Part shown: positions 9,951 to 22,195 of the stretch, piece by piece
Layout: every line of letters begins with the position of its first letter
Position numbering within the stretch: position 1 is the stretch's first letter
Assembly (NCBI GenBank): GCA_028386065.3
Contig: JAKUCV010005454.1
Location: 155,303 to 219,302 of the forward strand
Reading direction: 5' to 3'
Origin: Turnera subulata
Taxonomy: Eukaryota; Streptophyta; Magnoliopsida; Malpighiales; Passifloraceae
Length of the DNA stretch: 64,000 nt
The notes under the pieces: model-generated
Databases searched by the model: none
Told to the model about the DNA's origin: nothing
Seen by the model: the letters and a program-made list of their open reading frames with translations, nothing else
Translations under genes and position numbers: made by a program

Positions 9951-10340
9951 CCTCACCTGCGGGCTTTCATCCAGTAGGATGAGTTATTTGTGGTTCAGGT
10001 ATGTGGCATTCTAGACAGGCTGCGGCATTATCCCTTAGACAGGACTCGGATCCATAGTTTTCATTAGTATCGCATACAGTGTCTTTGTGAGTTTTATAAG
10101 TCTTCCACTGTGCAATTTATTGTTTTGTTGGGCCGTTGGGCCGATTATGATGTTATAGATGATCCCGGGTTCGGGTGATATGTTTTGATGTTGGGCCGTA
10201 GGGCCATATTGTTGTTTATATTTTGGGCCGTTGAGCCAGAGTTTATGTTTTATACACTGTATGCTGGGTTTGTTTGGTTGGGTCGTTACAGTTCCGGCAC
10301 GTGTTTACTGTGTACGGTAAATGCGGGTCAAGGCGTTTCA

Positions 10341-11600
10341 GAACCAGTTACAAGTAAAAATGCCAAAATAGAGTTGCTAACACCCATTACAAAGTGAGGC
10401 CTATTGTGACTGAGTGACCCGAACTCCACCCCCTAAAAGGCTTTCGTGACGCTAAAACTGCTCCCGCACTGTAAGGGAACAAAGGATGCAACGTTTTGAA
10501 CCAACACAGACCCCTAGAGAGTACCAAATCAAATAATAAATCCGGTCGCAATGGTATCTACGTGAAAACACATGCGTTTCGAGCAAGCCATATAGACCAT
10601 AACATGGCAAGCCCCAAAAGCATCCAGGCTTGTTCTGCACTTCGAACTCCTGCCAACCCAGGCCACTGCAAAAGCCAAGACTCAATGGTACCTGGATATA
10701 TCCAACAAACCCCCCACCACCGACAAAGTCGTTGCCATAATGGCATAGTCACGGGGCAGTGAAAAAACAAGTGAGAAGTATCCTCATGCGCTAGCAGACA
10801 AAGAGGACAGACTGAATCCCACCCCGGAATAATGCCTTTATGACCAAGAAAGGCTCTAGTGACCACGCCCTCATTTAAAACCAACCATAAGAAAAAATCA
10901 ATCTTCGGTGGTGCCAAACCCAGCCAAGGAATTGGTTTTTGGTAGCTTGGAGCAGCTGCATTCATAAACCGGTACACCGACCGTACAATATACAAGCCAG
11001 AGCCCTCATGCACCCTCGCCCAAGTGTCCACCTGATCCATATGTAGAGGCAACCCCTCCAACGCCGCCTTGAACTGACCACACACTGCCTTCTCCCAAGT
11101 ATACAATGGCCGAGACCAACCGGAAGAGATGTGAGGGTGTAATAATTCCGCCTGCCGAACTTCCTTTACTGTAGCATGTTGGAAGGTAGAGACAAGGAAG
11201 AGCAGTTTGAAACGAAGCTTCAAACACCCTAAGGACGACCATTCATCGCACTAGAAGCTAGCTCTCCCCCATCCCCTATTTTCAAGGTCAAACCGGATCT
11301 TAATGCCCTAGAACTGGAACCAGTAGCCTCCCCACTTCTCATTATATTTCTCCAAATCGGAGAAGCTTGTGCCACATCAAAACAGGGAGTCATGGACGCA
11401 TCAGATTGCCCACACTTCGCAAAGATTAAACGTTGTCAAAGCTGCCCCTTCTGTGAATGGTACCGCCAAATCCATTTATATAGAAGGCACTGGTTTTTAA
11501 CCACTAAATTTTCAACTCCAAGACCCCCCTGAGACTTCGGTGTAATGAATTTAAACCATGCAACATTGGATAATTTCTTTTGCATAGTACTCCCCCCTCC

Positions 11601-11632
<32 letters not shown>

Positions 11633-12336
11633 TGAAGAAATTGCCGTTGAATACGGATGAGTCGCTTAACAACCACACCCGGTATTTTAAACATGAATAG
11701 GTAGTAAAGTGGTAAAGAGGATAAAACAACTTTGATGAGAACTAAACGTCCTGTAAAAGATAAGCACCTGCCCTTCCAAGAGTGCAATCTAACTCTAAAC
11801 TTCTAAACCACCGGCTCCCAATGCTTCGCTAATCGCATACTTGCACCCAAAGGCAAGCCCAAGTAAGTGAAAGGTAACTTTTCAGGTTTACATTGCAAAG
11901 TATCAGCAAGAGAAGTGACCTCCGCCTCTCTCATAGACAGCCCAACCAAGCCGCTCTTGTGAAAATTAATACTCAACCCAGAAAGCATCTAAAAGCATCT
12001 CAAAATCCTCTTTAATGTTAGCAAAGAAGAAGGATCCGCCTTAGAGAATAGCAACGTATCATTTGCGAATTGTAGAAGTGAGATTGGAATATTGTGTACA
12101 AGGACTGGGGGGAATAGCCCCCTTTCGCACGCCTTGTTCAACAACGAACACAATCCCTCTGCGGCCAGAAGAAACAGAAACGGGGAAAGAGGGTCACCCT
12201 GTCGCAATCCTTTCTCCATCTTGAATTCTGGAGAGGGGGAGCCATTGATGAGCACAAATAGCGTAGCTGATTGTAGACAAGCCATAATCCAGGATAACCA
12301 TCGTCCACCAAATCCCATCCTTTCCATTACATTGTA
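10341..12336 (-). pseudogene. L1-type LINE, 3' part of ORF2, decayed
   Basis: Reading from high to low coordinates: the reverse transcriptase palm (12327-11989) with GLRQGDPLSPFLF and the catalytic box as FAND instead of FADD; the thumb (11988-11550) with FTYLGLPLGA and WKGR..SFTGR..LIK; then a C-terminal zf-RVT domain (11223-10558) with CPLC...H..FHC. Frames are shifted several times and a C31 homopolymer interrupts the coding at 11602-11632. The 5' part with the endonuclease is missing: the copia LTR begins at 12337. The last ~200 bases (10341-10557) look like 3' untranslated sequence without a clear poly(A) tail. It is not functional. Confidence 0.85.
11602..11632. repeat. C31 homopolymer
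   Basis: An uninterrupted run of 31 C on + (poly-G on the LINE sense strand), after C-rich sequence. Its length may be uncertain in an assembly. Confidence 0.8.
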
Positions 12337-12641
12337 TGTTATGTAATCTATTAACTCTAAACGGATGTATGATAGGAATCCCTATTGAATGTGGGAATTC
12401 TAACCCTCTCGTATTCTGAACACCATGTGCCTATAAATAGTGCATGATGTAAAGAGCTAAAGCACTCATCATTAGAGGAATGATATAAAGAAATTTCCTC
12501 ATCTCTCTCTTATATTTCTCCTTTCATTCTATCATCATTCCCTCTAATCCTTTCTTCTCAAAAGTATTCTCTTTCAATATCGACTGCATATTATCTTTTC
12601 AAGTCCACCATCTTGATACTTACTACCTTTAATTTATAATA
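12337..12641 (+). repeat. 5' LTR of decayed copia element
   Basis: 305 bp, TGTTATGT...TTATAATA, so the terminal CA has mutated. It contains CTATAAATAG at about 12431, a good TATA box for the element transcript. Confidence 0.75.
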
Positions 12642-12836
12642 CGTTATCAGCACGAGACTCTATCTTACTGAGGTAAGTATTTATAATATTTCTTATTGCA
12701 ATTCAATACTGTTAATATAAAATTTATATTTGTGGTACTTAAACGTAGTACAAAGCTTTAATCTACTAAGGTATTTAATTCTCAAACACTTCTTGTCGCT
12801 GTTATTTTAATACTTCTTGTTGCTATTATTATTACC

Positions 12837-13730
12837 ATGACAATTCTTACAAAATTTGAATTTGAGGCCCTAGATATTTCCCAAAAAAAATTATCTGGGG
12901 TGAGTACTAGATGCTGAAATGCATTTAGATGCTAATGGTCTAGGAGACACTATAATATTTAGTCAAGATAGGGCAAAAGCTGTATTTAGTCAAAATAAGG
13001 CAAACGCCATAATCTTTCTTGGTTATCATCTTCATGACAATTTGAGGAATGAATATCTTATTGTTAAAGATCCTGTAGATCTTTGGAAAAAATTTGGAAA
13101 TAAAGGTGTGATCACCAGAAGATGGTCATACTCCCAAAAGTTTGTTATGAATGGGTGCATCTGAGGTTGCAAGATTTTAAATCTGTGCACAAATACAATT
13201 TAGTTATAATAAGTTCTTAGATGAAATTATGTGGAGAAATTATTACCAATGCTGATATGTTAGAACAAAAACCTATGCTCCTGCAGTAGCAATATCGTGA
13301 AAAGAGTTTTACGAAATACTCAGACTTAATTTCATGTCCCCATATGGCTGAATAGAATAACGAGCTATTGATGAAAAAAAAAAATCACGGTTCCCGTCCA
13401 ACTAGCTTTGTCCCATTCTCTGGAGTGAATGCGGTTGTATATGATAATTTTGATCGTGACCAAGGTAGTGATCATGGACGTGGACGTGGACGTAGACATG
13501 GAAGGAGCCATTACAATAACCGTGATCATAATGGTTACAATAATAGTAAGGCTTTAAATTCCTATACAAATAAAGGAAAACGTGTGAATCACACGAATGA
13601 GAGAAAAAAACCATGAACAGAAAAATCATAAGGCAGCTTGCTATCGATTTAGCATGACAGGGCATGTCATGAACATGCCGTATAACAAGGCATTTGGTAG
13701 AAATTTAATAAGTGTCCTTAAAGGAAAAAT
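12837..13730 (+). pseudogene. gag remnant of copia element
   Basis: ATG at 12837 begins the typical MTxLxKxEFxALDIS start; the frame shifts and then continues as DAEMHLDANGLGDT (from 12914). Further on there is an Arg/Gly/His-rich linker (13440-13610) and a degraded zinc-knuckle region near 13640 in which the cysteines are lost. Several stops are present. Confidence 0.7.
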
Positions 13731-14433
13731 TTAACATTGTTGAAACTAACTTTTTTCAAGATGATGACCATGATATTAACTTTCAGATGGATTAATTTTG
13801 GATATTTTATTTATCTTGCTTATCCTGAAGGTACAATTGAATATATATATCTTTTAAGATAAAAGTGCAAAAGATAAATTGGTTTTATTTTATCTTCAGC
13901 TTTATCATGTTATTATGTGTTATATTTAATACATTTTATATTTTACTTTTGCTTATATTTATTTTACAATATGTTATATCTGTTAAATTTTGATGTGAAT
14001 ATGAAACTATGGTTTTTAGAATAATGACTTAGTGTCGTGGAGACAATGCAATAACACATTCCGCATTTAATGAACGGAAATTATTTGTAAGTAGGATATG
14101 ATAGTGCAATCTCAAAATGAGAAGGAGATTAATATGCTCTGGAGGAGCACAAGTTTTAGTATGCTCTGGAAGAGCATAAATTTCATTATACTCCCGAAGA
14201 GTACAAATCTTGCTACTTACAGTAATAAAAGGAAAGTGAAGAATATTTTATGCAAGTCTCAAAAGAATCTATTAATATTCATTTCAAACGGATATTATCA
14301 TGAGAAAATAAGTGGAAGAGATACTGAATATCTCTCTATTACAAAGGCTACTACTGTAGGTAACAAACAAATTGTGAAAAGAATAACTGCATTATCCTTT
14401 AGACTGTTCGAGTCATTGAAAGCTATCATATCC

Positions 14434-14550
14434 AGCCAGAAGCTGGCACACAGTAGCCTAAAGCTGGCATACAATAGCCTGAAGCTGGCACAGAATAGTC
14501 TAAAGTTGGCATACAATAGCGTGAAGCTAACTAATAATTTTTCTTAAGTT
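14434..14550 (+). repeat. 24-bp tandem repeat in copia internal region
   Basis: About five units of 24 bp encoding (S/N)SxKLAxx repeats with AGCCTGAAGCTGGCA as the core; two more partial copies lie near 14571-14600. Shorter related repeats around GAGCATAAATTT lie at 14140-14210. In the parent element these lie between gag and integrase. Confidence 0.65.
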
Positions 14551-14629
14551 ATTAAAATACATAGTTTGCACAGCCTGAAGCTGGCACCAATCTGAAGTTG
14601 GCTCATGGATTTCTTGTCCATCCTGGATC

Positions 14630-16760
14630 AATAATGATACATAGAATTATTAAAAATTCAATTGGTCATTCATTGAAAAACCAGAAGTTTTTTCAATCTA
14701 ATGAATTTCCATGTGCTTGCTTGCTCATAAGGAAAATTAATTATTCGGCCTTCAGATGATAAGGGTGGCCTAGAATCACCATCAATTTTGGTAATAATTC
14801 AGGGAGATGTATGCGGACTAATAAATCCGCCATCTGGACCATTTAGGTAATTTTATGATTTTAATCGATGCATCGACTAGATGGTCTAATGTATGTTTAT
14901 TAGACGCAATTTGGCATTTTGTGCGCTTACATTTATAACTAAGCCAATTGCGGGTACACATCCATAATTATGTTATAAGACTATATGTCTTGATAATACT
15001 GGAGTATTCCTCCAGTGGTTAATGAATATCATTGGAAATGAATATCCTGTTGCTCATGTTCATACCCAAAACGATATGGATGAATCGTTTATTAAATGTT
15101 TCCAATTGATTGCAAGACCATTGCTAATGAGAAATAAAGTCCCTATTACTGCTTGGGGATATGCTATTTTATATGAAGCAGCACTTGTGCGCATCAGACC
15201 AACAAGTTATCATAAGCTCTTCCTTATTGAATTAGTTCATGGTCACGAACCTAATATCTCCCATCTTTGGACCTTTGATTGTGCAGTATATGCGCCAATT
15301 GCTCCACCACAGTGAACTAAAATAGGTCCTCAAAGAAGATTGGGAATATATGTTGGATATAAATCTCCGCTGATTATAAAATATTTGAAACCAACAACCC
15401 AGATTTATTTATAACAAAGGTTTGTTGATTGTCATTTGGATGAAAATATTTATCCAATATTAGTGGGAGAAAAAATAAGCAGCTAGATAAGAAGATTAAA
15501 TGGAATGCTATATTATTATCAAGCCTTGATCCTGGAACAAATCAGTGTGAACTTGAAGTTCAAAAGATGAATCATTTGCAAAATATAGCAAATCAATTGC
15601 CAGACATATTTACTGATGTTAATAGAGTGACAAAATCTCATATTCAAGCTATAAATGCTCATGTTAGAATTGATGTCCCCGAAGGACAACCAAAGAACGC
15701 AAATGAATCCAAAGCACGCTAGAAGCGTGGCATACCACTCGGTTCGAAAGGTAAGAATCCTATATAGAGAAAAAAGGAGCAAAGATACAAGATGGCCCCA
15801 ATAAGGTTACATGAGGTTCAAATTTAAAATCCTCAAGAAGAGATTCCTGACACAATTAATAAAGTTCCAGAAGTAACTCAGGTACCTAAAATAAGTCAAA
15901 ATGATGAGATCTCAATCAGCTATATTATGTCAGGAGCAAGATGGAACCGACGTGAAATAACCGTCGACAAAATTTTTGCATATAATGTAGCGCTAAATAT
16001 TATGGAAGGAAATGAGGATCATGAGTCCAAATCAATTGATGAATGCTGGCGTAGAAATGATTGGCAAAACAAAAAAGACATAAATTAAGGCTAAGTTAGA
16101 CTCAGTGCCAAATGGGTATTCGTTCGGAAAAGAAACGAAGAAAATGAAATAGTGAGATATAAAGCATGACTTGTCACACTAGGTTTTTACTAGCGACCTG
16201 GTATTGATTATGAGGAGACATACTCTCCCGTGGTGGATGCAACTGATTTTCAGCATCTGATTAGTCTGGCAGTATATGAAAAAATAGAAATGCGTCTATT
16301 GGATGTTGTTACAGCCTATCTTTAAGGATCCATAAGTCATGACATATACTTGAGAATCCCTGGAGGATTCAAGTTGCCTGAAACAATTATTCCCGGGATA
16401 TATATAATCAATTAAACTAAAAGGATTTTTATATGGTTCAAAGCAATTTGGGTGTGTGTATATTTGGATGCATATTATCTATTTGATCAATATAATGCAA
16501 GAATTCCTATATCATGGCCATCCAAAAAGCAAAGCCTGGTTGCTACCTCCTTAATCATGCACGAGTTTTGACAATATATGGAGCTAGTCAGGAATGTACT
16601 TGGCTAAGGTCAATAATACAATAGGTTCGAGATTCAGATAACAAGATTGAAATCCCAACGATACTTTGTGAAGATAATGCTGCATGCATTGCCCAATTGA
16701 AAGAAGGATGCATCAAAGATTCGTTCAAGTGACAACCTGACAGACTTATTTATGAAATCA
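14630..16760 (+). pseudogene. pol remnant of copia element (integrase, RT, RNase H)
   Basis: Integrase C-terminal half at 15022-15420, with HPVAHVHTQN and NISHLWTFDCAVY. RT at about 15900-16400, with WVFVRK, YKA, GIDYEETYSPVVDA and LLDVVTAYL ahead of a stop. An RNase H piece at about 16640-16710 has CEDNAACI. Protease and the first catalytic integrase residues were not found. Many stops and shifts: a dead copy. Confidence 0.75.
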
Positions 16761-17002
16761 CTTCCCACCTCAATTTTTGAAAAGTTAATCAAGAAGTTTG
16801 GCAAGAGACGACTTCGAGACATCAAGAGAGGCCAAAACGAGGGGGAGTAGAATATGCACTGCACTCTTTTTTCCTTCACCAAGTTTTTATCCCACTGGAT
16901 TTTTCTTGATAAGGTTTTTGATGAGGCAGTTTTCCCTAAACATATTCTATCTATAATACAATGACATTCAAAGGGGTGTTATGTATAAATGAATGCATTG
17001 CA

Positions 17003-17289
17003 TGTTATGTAATCTATTAACTCTAAACGGATGCATGTTAGGAATCCCTATTGAATGTGGGAATTCTAACCCTCTACCATGTGTTTATAGTGCATGATGT
17101 AAAGAGCCAAAGCCCTCATCATTAGAGGAACCACATAAAGATATTCCCTCCTCTCTCTTATATTTCTCTTTTCATTCTATCATCATTCCCTCCTATCATT
17201 TCTTCCCAAAAGTATTCTCTTTTAATATCGATTGCATATTATCTTTTCAAGTCCACCATCTTGATATTTACAACCTTTAATTTATAACA
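17003..17289 (+). repeat. 3' LTR of decayed copia element
   Basis: 287 bp, ending ATAACA. Compared with the 5' LTR it lacks small segments (for example around the TATA box). It ends 328 bp before the start codon of the SDR gene. Confidence 0.75.
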
Positions 17290-17617
17290 ATAAAAGCAAA
17301 ATATGCCATGAAAATACAGCTTTTTTTTTTTAGGAAATGAAAATACAATTTTATTTTATTCAAAAAGAAAAAACAATAAAGAGGCGGTGAATAGGGTGTT
17401 AGGTAGCAAGCATTGCTCTTTTCTTAGGATAGCATTTAAATTGGCGTTATGAAATTATTATACCGGTCAACCAACACCAATCACTTCTCCCAACTTAATT
17501 GTGTCAAGTTAGTGTGAATCATCGATGTTCTCAACTCAATAGATACAGAGCAAAGCCTTTTGATCGTCAAATCAAAACTTCAACATCTCAATTTCAGCGG
17601 CGGCGGAGTTCCAGTCC
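17290..17617 (+). promoter_or_regulatory. Upstream region and 5' leader of the SDR gene
   Basis: Between the copia LTR and the start codon. No canonical TATA box is seen; the AT-rich ATTATTATACC near 17453 is the best candidate. The ~80 bases before the ATG are a plausible leader. The copia insertion has replaced whatever lay further upstream. Confidence 0.35.
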
Positions 17618-20076
17618 ATGGAGTCGGGCGGCGGCGGCGGCGGGGAACAAGTGGTGGTGATAACAGGGTGCAGCCAGGGAGGGATAGGGCATGCCTTGGC
17701 CCGGGAGTTTGCGGCCAACAAGTGCCTGGTGGTGGCAACCGGGAGGCGGTTGGATGCCATGAGAGGGCTGGAGGGTAACAGCTTCTTTCTCCAAGAGCTG
17801 GACGTCTTGTCGGAGGAGAGCGTGCAGAGCGTGATGGCTAATGTGCTGGAGAGGTATGGGAGAGTTGATATTCTGGTCAACAACGCCGGGGTTCACTGCG
17901 TTGGCCCTCTTGCTGAGATGCCTCTCTCTGCTCTGCAACATACCTTCAACACCAATGTCTTTGGTATTATCTTTAGTATTACTATCACGCACCCACCCAC
18001 CCCTTTATCCCCTTCCTGCATCATTCCTTTTACTCTCTTCTTCTTCTTCTTGTGTGTGTATGTGTTTTTCTTTCTTCTCTAAATATGTATTATGTTATGT
18101 CTAGTAACCATGTACCATTGATTGATTAATATCGGACATGATGATCCATGGTGTTTGCACTTGCCAATACTTCTTTTGCCATACAATACTTTTCATGCTT
18201 TCCTGGGCCTCATTTCATGAGTGATTTGGTTGCAAAACTGACGAGATGCAAGAATTCTACATGAGTTCTACAAATTCTGTTTTTGGAGAAAATAAATAAA
18301 TGGTGCTCCTTCATATCTTAGTCCCAATAAGCTCTCTCTCTCTCTCTCTCTCTCTCTTAGTCTCATCCACAATGTTGGAAGCATACCCTGTTTTCTGATC
18401 CTCATTCTGTCAATCAAAGCTAAGTCCATATTGTTGAGCAAGTACTGAACCCTCACCTTATGTTGTTGGCAACCTCAATTCAAGTCTTTTGAAGCCTACT
18501 TTTTCCTTTACAAGGCAGATGCGAAGCTTTTGTACCACATTTCTCTTATATTTTTCTCTTTTCTGTTTTCTTTTCCTATACTTGTTGGCTCATCATTTGC
18601 AATACCAGTCTTCATGTATGACTACCAGGCCTTAATGTTCTATATTATGTGCAAGTTATCAGCTTCTTCTTTGTTTCTTCTACAGTTGTCATTTAGTTGG
18701 CTAGTGACTGATAGTTTCTCTTCCATCTATCAATCTTGGAAACATAATATAGAGAATGTCACCATATACAGAGAAGCAACTTTCCATGTTTCAGAAGAGT
18801 GCCATGACCTGATAGTTAGCTATTAACTTTCCAATCCACCGTCTCTCAGATGCTGTTGCTTTATAAAGCTAGGATTCTGCTCAGTATCTAGGTTAGTCAA
18901 ACCAGAGGTTTGGCTTGGAGTTGTATATAATTTCGTACACATAAGTGAAAATTTCAGTCTGGCTGTTGGAGTTAAAGCTTTCTGGTATTAGTTGCAGAGC
19001 ACAATTTGGTGAATTCAAATTTATTTAAATGTCTCTGATGTACATAGGTTTTGGGATAGTCAATTAAGCGAGTTTAGCTTTAATGATACTAAGAATGAAC
19101 TTATGACTCTTCTTCCTTTACTGTTCTTGTATTTCACTTGTTGTTGCTGGACCAAACCCAATAATTTACCTATATGCCTTTTCCTTTTCTGTGCTTTCAC
19201 CTCGCTAAACTCTTCAGCTACGTGTAGGTTCCATGAGGTTGGTTCAAGCTGTTGTTCCTCACATGGCATCAAGAAGGAAAGGAAAAGTTGTGAACATTGG
19301 AAGTGTTTCTTGTATGAGTGGTAGCCCGTGGTCTGGCGTCTATACTGCTACCAAAGCTGCTCTTCATTCTCTGACTGATACCTTGAGGTTCGTATATGAC
19401 AAGACATGAACCCAATTTCAAATGGCTGCCATAAGCTTCGCCGCAATAATGTTGTAAGAGGATTTATTAACAAAGTTTCATATTGTTAAGATTTCTGTTT
19501 ATCAATTAAATTTAAAACAGCTTTCATGAATCTCAGAATGGAAAGATGTAGCTTCTGCTAGAAAAAAATGTGATACCATTTCTTATTTTTGTGTGAAGAA
19601 TGTCATTTGCTGTTTGTTAATAGATTTCAGGACTAGTTTTATTGAGGTCCGATAAGAAAGAATGGCCATATTAGACAGTGAAAACCGTCATTGTATTTCT
19701 TTTGTATGAAGTGTGCCCTTTATTTTTTGTTGCATGCAGGTTGGAGCTCAAGCCATTAGGGATTGATGTCATCAATGTTGTTCCAGGAGCTATTAGGTCT
19801 AATATTGGAAATTCTGCTATAGCCAACTACAGCCAGATGCCAGAGTGGAAGATCTACAAGCCTTTTGAAGCAGCAATTCGAGAGAGAGCATATCTTTCCC
19901 AAGGATTGAAGTGTACTCCAACAGAAGAGTTTGCCAAAAAGACTGTAGCTGCTGTGCTGAAGAAAAATCCCCCAGCATGGTTTTCGTATGGCCAATTCTC
20001 CACTGTTGCGGCTATAATGTATCATCTGCCAATTTCTATTAAAGACTTCATCCTTAGGAAAAGATTTAACCTTTGA
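17618..20076 (+). CDS. Short-chain dehydrogenase/reductase, AYR1-like (1-acyldihydroxyacetone-phosphate reductase-like), 3 exons
   Basis: Exons 17618-17963, 19228-19387 and 19740-20076 join in frame (843 nt, 280 residues) with GT-AG introns; both introns split a codon after its first or second base. Classical SDR features: nucleotide-binding TGCSQGGIG (16-24), DILVNNAG (84-91), catalytic Ser141, Tyr154 and Lys158 (YTATK), and INVVPGAI after the active site. The C-terminal part ends in a hydrophobic segment and IKDFILRK, as in plant homologues of yeast Ayr1, which reduces 1-acyl-DHAP to lysophosphatidate with NADPH at the ER and lipid droplets. The substrate in plants is not established. The N-terminus has a Gly run (GGC repeat) and no clear transit peptide. 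The start is the first ATG in frame, 15 codons before the TGxxxGxG motif. All key residues are present, so it looks functional. Confidence 0.92.
17964..19227 (+). other. Intron 1 of the SDR gene
   Basis: 1264 bp, T-rich, starting GTATTATC and ending CGTGTAG. It holds a (CT)13 microsatellite at 18332-18357. No insertion element or RNA gene was recognised. The second intron (19388-19739) starts GTTCGTAT and ends GCATGCAG. Confidence 0.85.
18332..18357. repeat. (CT)13 microsatellite
   Basis: Perfect CT dinucleotide run inside intron 1 of the SDR gene; a likely length-variable marker. Confidence 0.9.
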
Positions 20077-22195
20077 ATTCTACATGTTTTTTTTTTTTTT
20101 TTCCCCTCCTGGAGTATATAAATTCCACACAGAAGCATGTAGAAAAGCGCTACCTATTTCATTTTAAGTTGTGTATAACTTTCGGGATCTCGTTCGTGAA
20201 AACCTCTAACTAAACAAATAATGAAATCTAGAATTGTAATAAGCACTCTTTGGAACTGCTTTCATTGTTGTCTGAAACCAAAAATCTTGTTTGGTAGGAT
20301 GTTTTCAAAATTTGTTTTTGTGAATAATTTCTCAGTTCTGTTTTCCTTGTTGACACACAAATGAGTCATGCTAATTTATATTTATAGTTTATCTCTTCTT
20401 CAAGCGGGTGCTGCCTTCGAAGTGAGACGCAGCCATCGACCGCCTAAAAGCGGATGTCGTAAACTTGCACCGCTGCTATATAGAGGCCTCCGATGCGGAT
20501 ATAGTGTGTTAGGGGAAGGGTGAACATGGTTGTGGCCGGAACAAGAATGACTGGAAGAGAGAAGGCTGAGGAGAAAGACCCACAATCAATGTTTTCACTG
20601 TCAACTATTAGAGGCTCAACGATGAGAGTTACCTAATTATGTACCACTTTGATTAATCCCACAATGGTATCATAAGTGTTTTCTTCACTAACAAGGTACG
20701 CATTTAACAATTCATGTGTTTAAAAAAAATTAAAAACCACTTTGTAATTCAGTTTTTTATAGAGAGCTAACTTATAATTTACTTTAACATTTTACGTTAG
20801 TTATAACTTATAATTTACTTTCAAAACTCCCACACACAAAATCTATATGTCATGCTAATACTAGTGTAGTGGTATTTCTTTTGGATTGGATTCCAAAAGA
20901 TGATGAGTTCGATAACAATGACTGGGATTAAGGGTGGTTTGGGGGTTTGGGATTGGGGTTGTGGGTAATTTAAGAAATTTGGATGTTTTAAAAAATCTAC
21001 ATGTCATAATTAAGTTGGTATGCGTATTATTACACAAATCTTTAGGGTAAGATAGCAATGCCCATCCTAAAACCGACATGGAAATTACCAAGCAGCTTAT
21101 AAACTTGCCGCTCGCCTGTACGTAAACTAAAGTGAGAATTATATATATATTATGAAAGGCCTACTAAGAAGTATACAGTAACTTGTATAGAGATTAAATC
21201 TCTTTTCTTTTGCTAGACATGGTAGGTGCGAATAATTCTAAAGTTGTATATACAGTTCAAGTAATAAAGGTTTTAAGCCCTGTTTTGACAAAAGGAAAAA
21301 TGTAAGGCCTACTAAGAGTACCAACATTTTAGGATTTGTCATTCACAAATCCGAGACCTTGCTGAAGACTAATATTTAACCATTTGAGCTAACTATTCGT
21401 CATGAAAAATAGCTATTAAATATCGGTGTTTTTTTTTTGTCTAAATTAAATATTGGTGTTGAGGCGGATGTCCAAATTATATGGATAACAGAAAGGTAGG
21501 GGTGATAGTAAATCCTAGGAGTTTTGTAGTGTTACGTCGTAATCATGTAGTTGGTGCTACTGAACCCCAACGGCCAATTAATATACTTTGGATCGTAAAT
21601 TATTTAGATTTAATTCATGACCAGAAAGCAAGTTGTTAGTTTCAGAATAAATGAGAGAGGAACATAAGTTTTCCTTCGACAAAATAAAAAAATAAAAATA
21701 AAGCATAATTTTCCCAAAACAAAAGGAAAATGCCACCAACCATATATATTGCAATACTACTAGGTATAAATTTAATATTTCACCTACCTTAAAGCATAAA
21801 AACGAAAGAGTGACGTTTATATATTGCATGGATTTTGATGATGATTGAAAGTTTAGCTGATCATAACAGACATCTTAACAACTTTGTCAAGAAACAAAGA
21901 AAAAAGAAAAGAAAAGAAGAAAAAAAGGGGGCGGATTAGAGACCAACATTTTGCAAATACATAATTACACCCACTTAAACTGAAAAAAGGAAACTACATA
22001 TAGCTAGTACAAACACAGCATCACCTTAATACAGACATAAACCCCCAAGCCAAACTCACTTAGAGAAGGGGAAGTGATAAAAGTGGAAATCAAACAAAGA
22101 CCCAGACTACAAATCCCACATGTTCATTAACTAGTAACCAATTATATTGCACCCGGCCAGCCTACAGTGTCACACTTCCTATATATATTTCCAGA
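20077..22195. other. Intergenic spacer
   Basis: The first ~150 bp should hold the 3' UTR of the SDR gene, with a T-run at 20088-20102 and AATAATG near 20217 as a possible polyadenylation signal. A slightly GC-richer patch at 20400-20590 has an open minus frame without homology I can see. The rest is AT-rich single-copy-looking sequence. Confidence 0.5.

Larger units (their letters stand above)
2535..10340 (+). mobile_element. LARD-like LTR retrotransposon, copy B
   Basis: Structure: 3' part of the 5' LTR (2535-4700), internal region (4701-7102, 2.4 kb), full 3' LTR (7103-10340, 3238 bp). The primer-binding site follows the 5' LTR and the polypurine tract precedes the 3' LTR, both on +. There is no gag or pol; the only frames are ORF-A and ORF-B on the minus strand. 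The first ~1.04 kb of the 5' LTR is displaced beyond the window by the insertion of copy A. The two LTRs are near-identical where compared (2 differences in about 175 bp from 2535), so insertion is fairly recent. The right flank is LINE-derived; the target duplication cannot be checked because the left end is outside the window. Confidence 0.85.
7103..10340 (+). repeat. 3' LTR of copy B (3238 bp)
   Basis: TGTAACAGCC...GGCGTTTCA. Near the start, GGTAAAAATT and AATTTTTACC form a hairpin, followed by a second one (CTGTAAAA/TTTTACAG). Then come a GC-rich block (7660-8140), an AT-rich block (8140-8700), the 27-bp array (9488-9692) and the conserved hairpin (9930-9950). Frames inside it are not genes. 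Confidence 0.9.
12337..17289 (+). mobile_element. Ty1/copia element, heavily decayed
   Basis: Two LTRs (12337-12641 and 17003-17289), both starting TGTTATGTAATCTATTAAC. After the 5' LTR comes TTATCAGCACGAG, a primer-binding motif of many plant copia elements. Gag, integrase, reverse transcriptase and RNase H remains follow in copia order. The purine-rich GAGGGGGAGTAG (about 16840) lies before the 3' LTR. The 3' LTR could begin earlier, at 16977, where another TGTTATGTA occurs. No target duplication is visible: TTGTA on the left, ATAAA on the right. The left flank is LINE and the right flank is not. Confidence 0.8.

Noticed and set aside
20400..20585. 61-residue minus-strand frame downstream of the SDR gene
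   Set aside because: No motif, no promoter, Ser/His-rich chance translation.
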